DNA of 7,968 nucleotides. It comes from CAYMRB01 sp964392615. Lineage in GTDB: Bacteria; Planctomycetota; UBA8108. Each line of letters opens with the position of its first letter. Position 1 is the stretch's first letter. Below are positions 6,193-7,968 of this stretch, one piece after another. A model generated the notes under the pieces. That model searched no databases. It was not told the origin of the DNA and saw only the letters and a program-made list of their open reading frames with translations. Position numbers and translations under genes: made by a program. Location: NCBI GenBank assembly GCA_964392615.1, contig CAYMRB010000454.1, positions 1 through 7,968 on the forward strand. The letters are read 5' to 3'.

Positions 6193-7827
6193 CTATCTCG
6201 ACGCATCGCGCGACGCCGCCGCCGTCACCGCGCCGTCGTCAGCGGCGGGCTCGACGCTCCCCGCGTCCTCGTCGCGCCAGCACGCGGCCACGACCCCGAC
6301 CGCCGTATCCACCGCAGCGCCCGAAGTCGCGACCGCGACTCCGGTCGCCGATTCGAGCGCGCGGTGACCGTCGAGGCTCCACGCGGTCTCGTCGACGCGC
6401 AGGCGCAGGTAACCGAGGGCCGACCCGACGTCGTGCGGCCCCCGCCGGTCCGCGAGGAACGCACCACCGGCCGGCAGGCGCTGCGGCTCGACGCCCAGGC
6501 GCCTCAGGCCCGGAGCGATCCCGTAGGCCGTCTCGAGAAGCCGGTTGTACACCGTCAGGGCGCCGGGCCCGCTGCGGAAGACCGTTCCGGCGACGGAGCG
6601 AGACGCGCCGGCCAAGCGCTCGCGGGCCAACGCCGCGAGCTCGTCGTCGGCGAGGGACGGCGCCGCGGCCCACAGGTCGAGGTAGCGCACGACGGAAGAC
6701 GGTCGACGCGACAGGACGCTCCAGCCGTCGCCGAGATCGACCCGCGTCACGCCTCCGAACGCGTGTCGCACGGCGGACGCGAGCGCGACGGACGCCACGG
6801 ACGGAGCGCTGACCTCGTCACGGCCGAGAAGCACGGCGACGAACGCCTCGGCGACCGCAGCTGCGCTCGGCGCGGTCGGCAGCTCGAGCGACACGATCGT
6901 CCTGCCAGCGCGATCGAGCTCGCGCCGCGTCGCACCGAGGGCGCCGAAGAGCCCCTCGCCGATGCGCCAGTACGCGTCGAGTCGATCGGTCCGCGCGAGC
7001 ACGAGCGAATCGGTCGGCGCCCCACCGACCGGCGTCCGCGCGGCGAAGCCACACAGCGTGAGCGGCTCGAGGCCGGCGAGCTCCTCGAGAATCGGGACGC
7101 CCGTCGCCGACTCGATGCGCGCCTCGAGCAGGTCGAGCGCGCCTGCGAGCTCCGGGATCCGCGTGCGCACGAGACGATCCACCGCGCGCACGGTCCGTCC
7201 CGGCGCCAGCCGCACGGCGGAGACCTCGTACGCCGACGCGGGCATGCGCCCGAGCGCCGCGTCGAGCGTCTCCGCATCGACCGGCACGACACCGCGCGCC
7301 AGAGCATCGAGAAGGCCGGCGCGAAACTCCCCGGTCGGGCGGTCGGCCTCGACGCGCACGCTCCAACTCGCGCCGTCCGCAACGTTCGCCGTCGCCTCGA
7401 GCCGCACGAGCCGATCGAGCCCGAGCACGCCGAGCAACGCGCGAGCCTCGCGCGCCGCGGCCGAGCTCTCGTCCCCGCCCTCACTCGAGCTCGCCGCGTC
7501 GACGAGTCGCGCCAACCACGCCTCTCGCGCCCGCGCGATGTCGAGCCGCACGACCGCTCCATCAGTCGTCAGCCCGCCAGCCCCGACCGCCGCTGCCCCC
7601 GCGCGGTCGAAGCGCGTCACGACATCCGCCAGCAGATCCGGCGACGACGCGACGACCAGATGCGACCCGACGATCGCGTGCGCCGCCGACGCCTCCCCGA
7701 TCGATCCAGCCGGCCACACCGTCACCGGCCGGCCCGCCACCTCGCGCACCTCCAGCGGGCGACCGCTGCTCGCCTCCGTCCGCTCCCTCAGAGCCCGCAG
7801 CAGCCCCGCAAGCCGGGAATCCGTCAC
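6193..7827 (-). CDS. large protein of unknown function, possibly DUF3352-like; may extend past the window edge
   Basis: I do not recognise this gene with certainty. From GTG at 7827 it encodes 544 residues rich in Ala, Arg, Leu and Val, with no membrane segment or signal peptide. The opening portion (VAGRPVTVWP, then HAIVGSHLVVASSPDLLADVV near residues 50-70) recalls the middle of DUF3352-type proteins, which are usually longer and have an N-terminal export signal; this is a weak likeness. Mixed alpha/beta segments repeat through the chain without visible catalytic motifs. The GTG is supported by GGGAG (minus strand, 7838-7834) with 6 bases of spacing. However, the same frame has no stop for another 47 codons to the window edge, reading a Thr-Asp/Thr-Glu repeat and then PDPRIRVRERL, so the real start may lie outside. 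It is convergent with the transporter operon, with 35 bases between the two stops, and is probably unrelated to it. Confidence 0.8.
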   Translation of the reverse strand: MTDSRLAGLLRALRERTEASSGRPLEVREVAGRPVTVWPAGSIGEASAAHAIVGSHLVVASSPDLLADVVTRFDRAGAAAVGAGGLTTDGAVVRLDIARAREAWLARLVDAASSSEGGDESSAAAREARALLGVLGLDRLVRLEATANVADGASWSVRVEADRPTGEFRAGLLDALARGVVPVDAETLDAALGRMPASAYEVSAVRLAPGRTVRAVDRLVRTRIPELAGALDLLEARIESATGVPILEELAGLEPLTLCGFAARTPVGGAPTDSLVLARTDRLDAYWRIGEGLFGALGATRRELDRAGRTIVSLELPTAPSAAAVAEAFVAVLLGRDEVSAPSVASVALASAVRHAFGGVTRVDLGDGWSVLSRRPSSVVRYLDLWAAAPSLADDELAALARERLAGASRSVAGTVFRSGPGALTVYNRLLETAYGIAPGLRRLGVEPQRLPAGGAFLADRRGPHDVGSALGYLRLRVDETAWSLDGHRALESATGVAVATSGAAVDTAVGVVAACWRDEDAGSVEPAADDGAVTAAASRDASR

Positions 7828-7836
7828 CAGACGCTC

Positions 7837-7860
7837 CCGGACCCGGATCCGTGGGTCCGG
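7837..7860. other. perfect 8-bp hairpin between the repeat and the minus-strand gene start
   Basis: CCGGACCC (7837-7844) and GGGTCCGG (7853-7860) pair perfectly around an 8-base loop (GGATCCGT). It lies just upstream of the GTG at 7827 on the minus strand and covers two bases of the GGGAG ribosome site. It could hamper initiation there, or just be coding sequence (PDPRIRV) if the frame continues upstream. Confidence 0.45.
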
Positions 7861-7867
7861 AACGGAG

Positions 7868-7968
<101 letters not shown>

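Overview
The window is GC-rich bacterial DNA with tightly packed genes. Five of the seven main genes appear to start with GTG. Three things suggest a Planctomycetota-like organism or a neighbouring lineage: a tiny exported protein built almost entirely of two dockerin-type calcium loops with a Cys-containing tail, metal-transport permeases fused to DtxR-type domains, and a large Ala/Arg-rich protein with an acidic Thr-Asp/Glu repeat. This is inference from protein style; no rRNA or marker gene is present, so the phylum is not proven.

Layout. Positions 1-109 hold an upstream tail with two GC-rich hairpins. Positions 110-484 (+) encode the dockerin-repeat protein, followed by a strong hairpin at 498-528. 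A candidate extended -10 promoter (562-591) and a possible 12-codon leader ORF (641-679) precede a 261-residue helical protein of unknown function (676-1461, +). The 115 bases between that gene and the next carry a promoter-like TTGACT and an AT-rich perfect 18-bp palindrome (1522-1539) that looks like a metal-regulator operator.

Positions 1577-6157 (+) form one operon for an ABC importer of manganese, possibly also zinc or iron. It encodes a lipoprotein solute-binding protein, an ATPase and two permeases. The last three genes are joined by 4-base GTGA overlaps. Both permeases end in a complete DtxR/MntR-like region (winged helix plus metal-binding/dimerisation domain), joined just after the last membrane segment. 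The transporter thus carries two copies of a domain that is normally a free metal-dependent repressor, and its operon is preceded by a palindrome of the sort such repressors bind. This is the most interesting feature of the window: membrane-tethered sensing, self-repression or metal gating of the transporter are all possible.

Positions 6193-7827 (-) encode a convergent large protein of unknown function. Its frame stays open across an 8-bp-stem hairpin (7837-7860) and a 6-bp tandem repeat (7868-7968) to the window edge, so the true protein may be longer and carry a Thr-Asp/Glu repeat.
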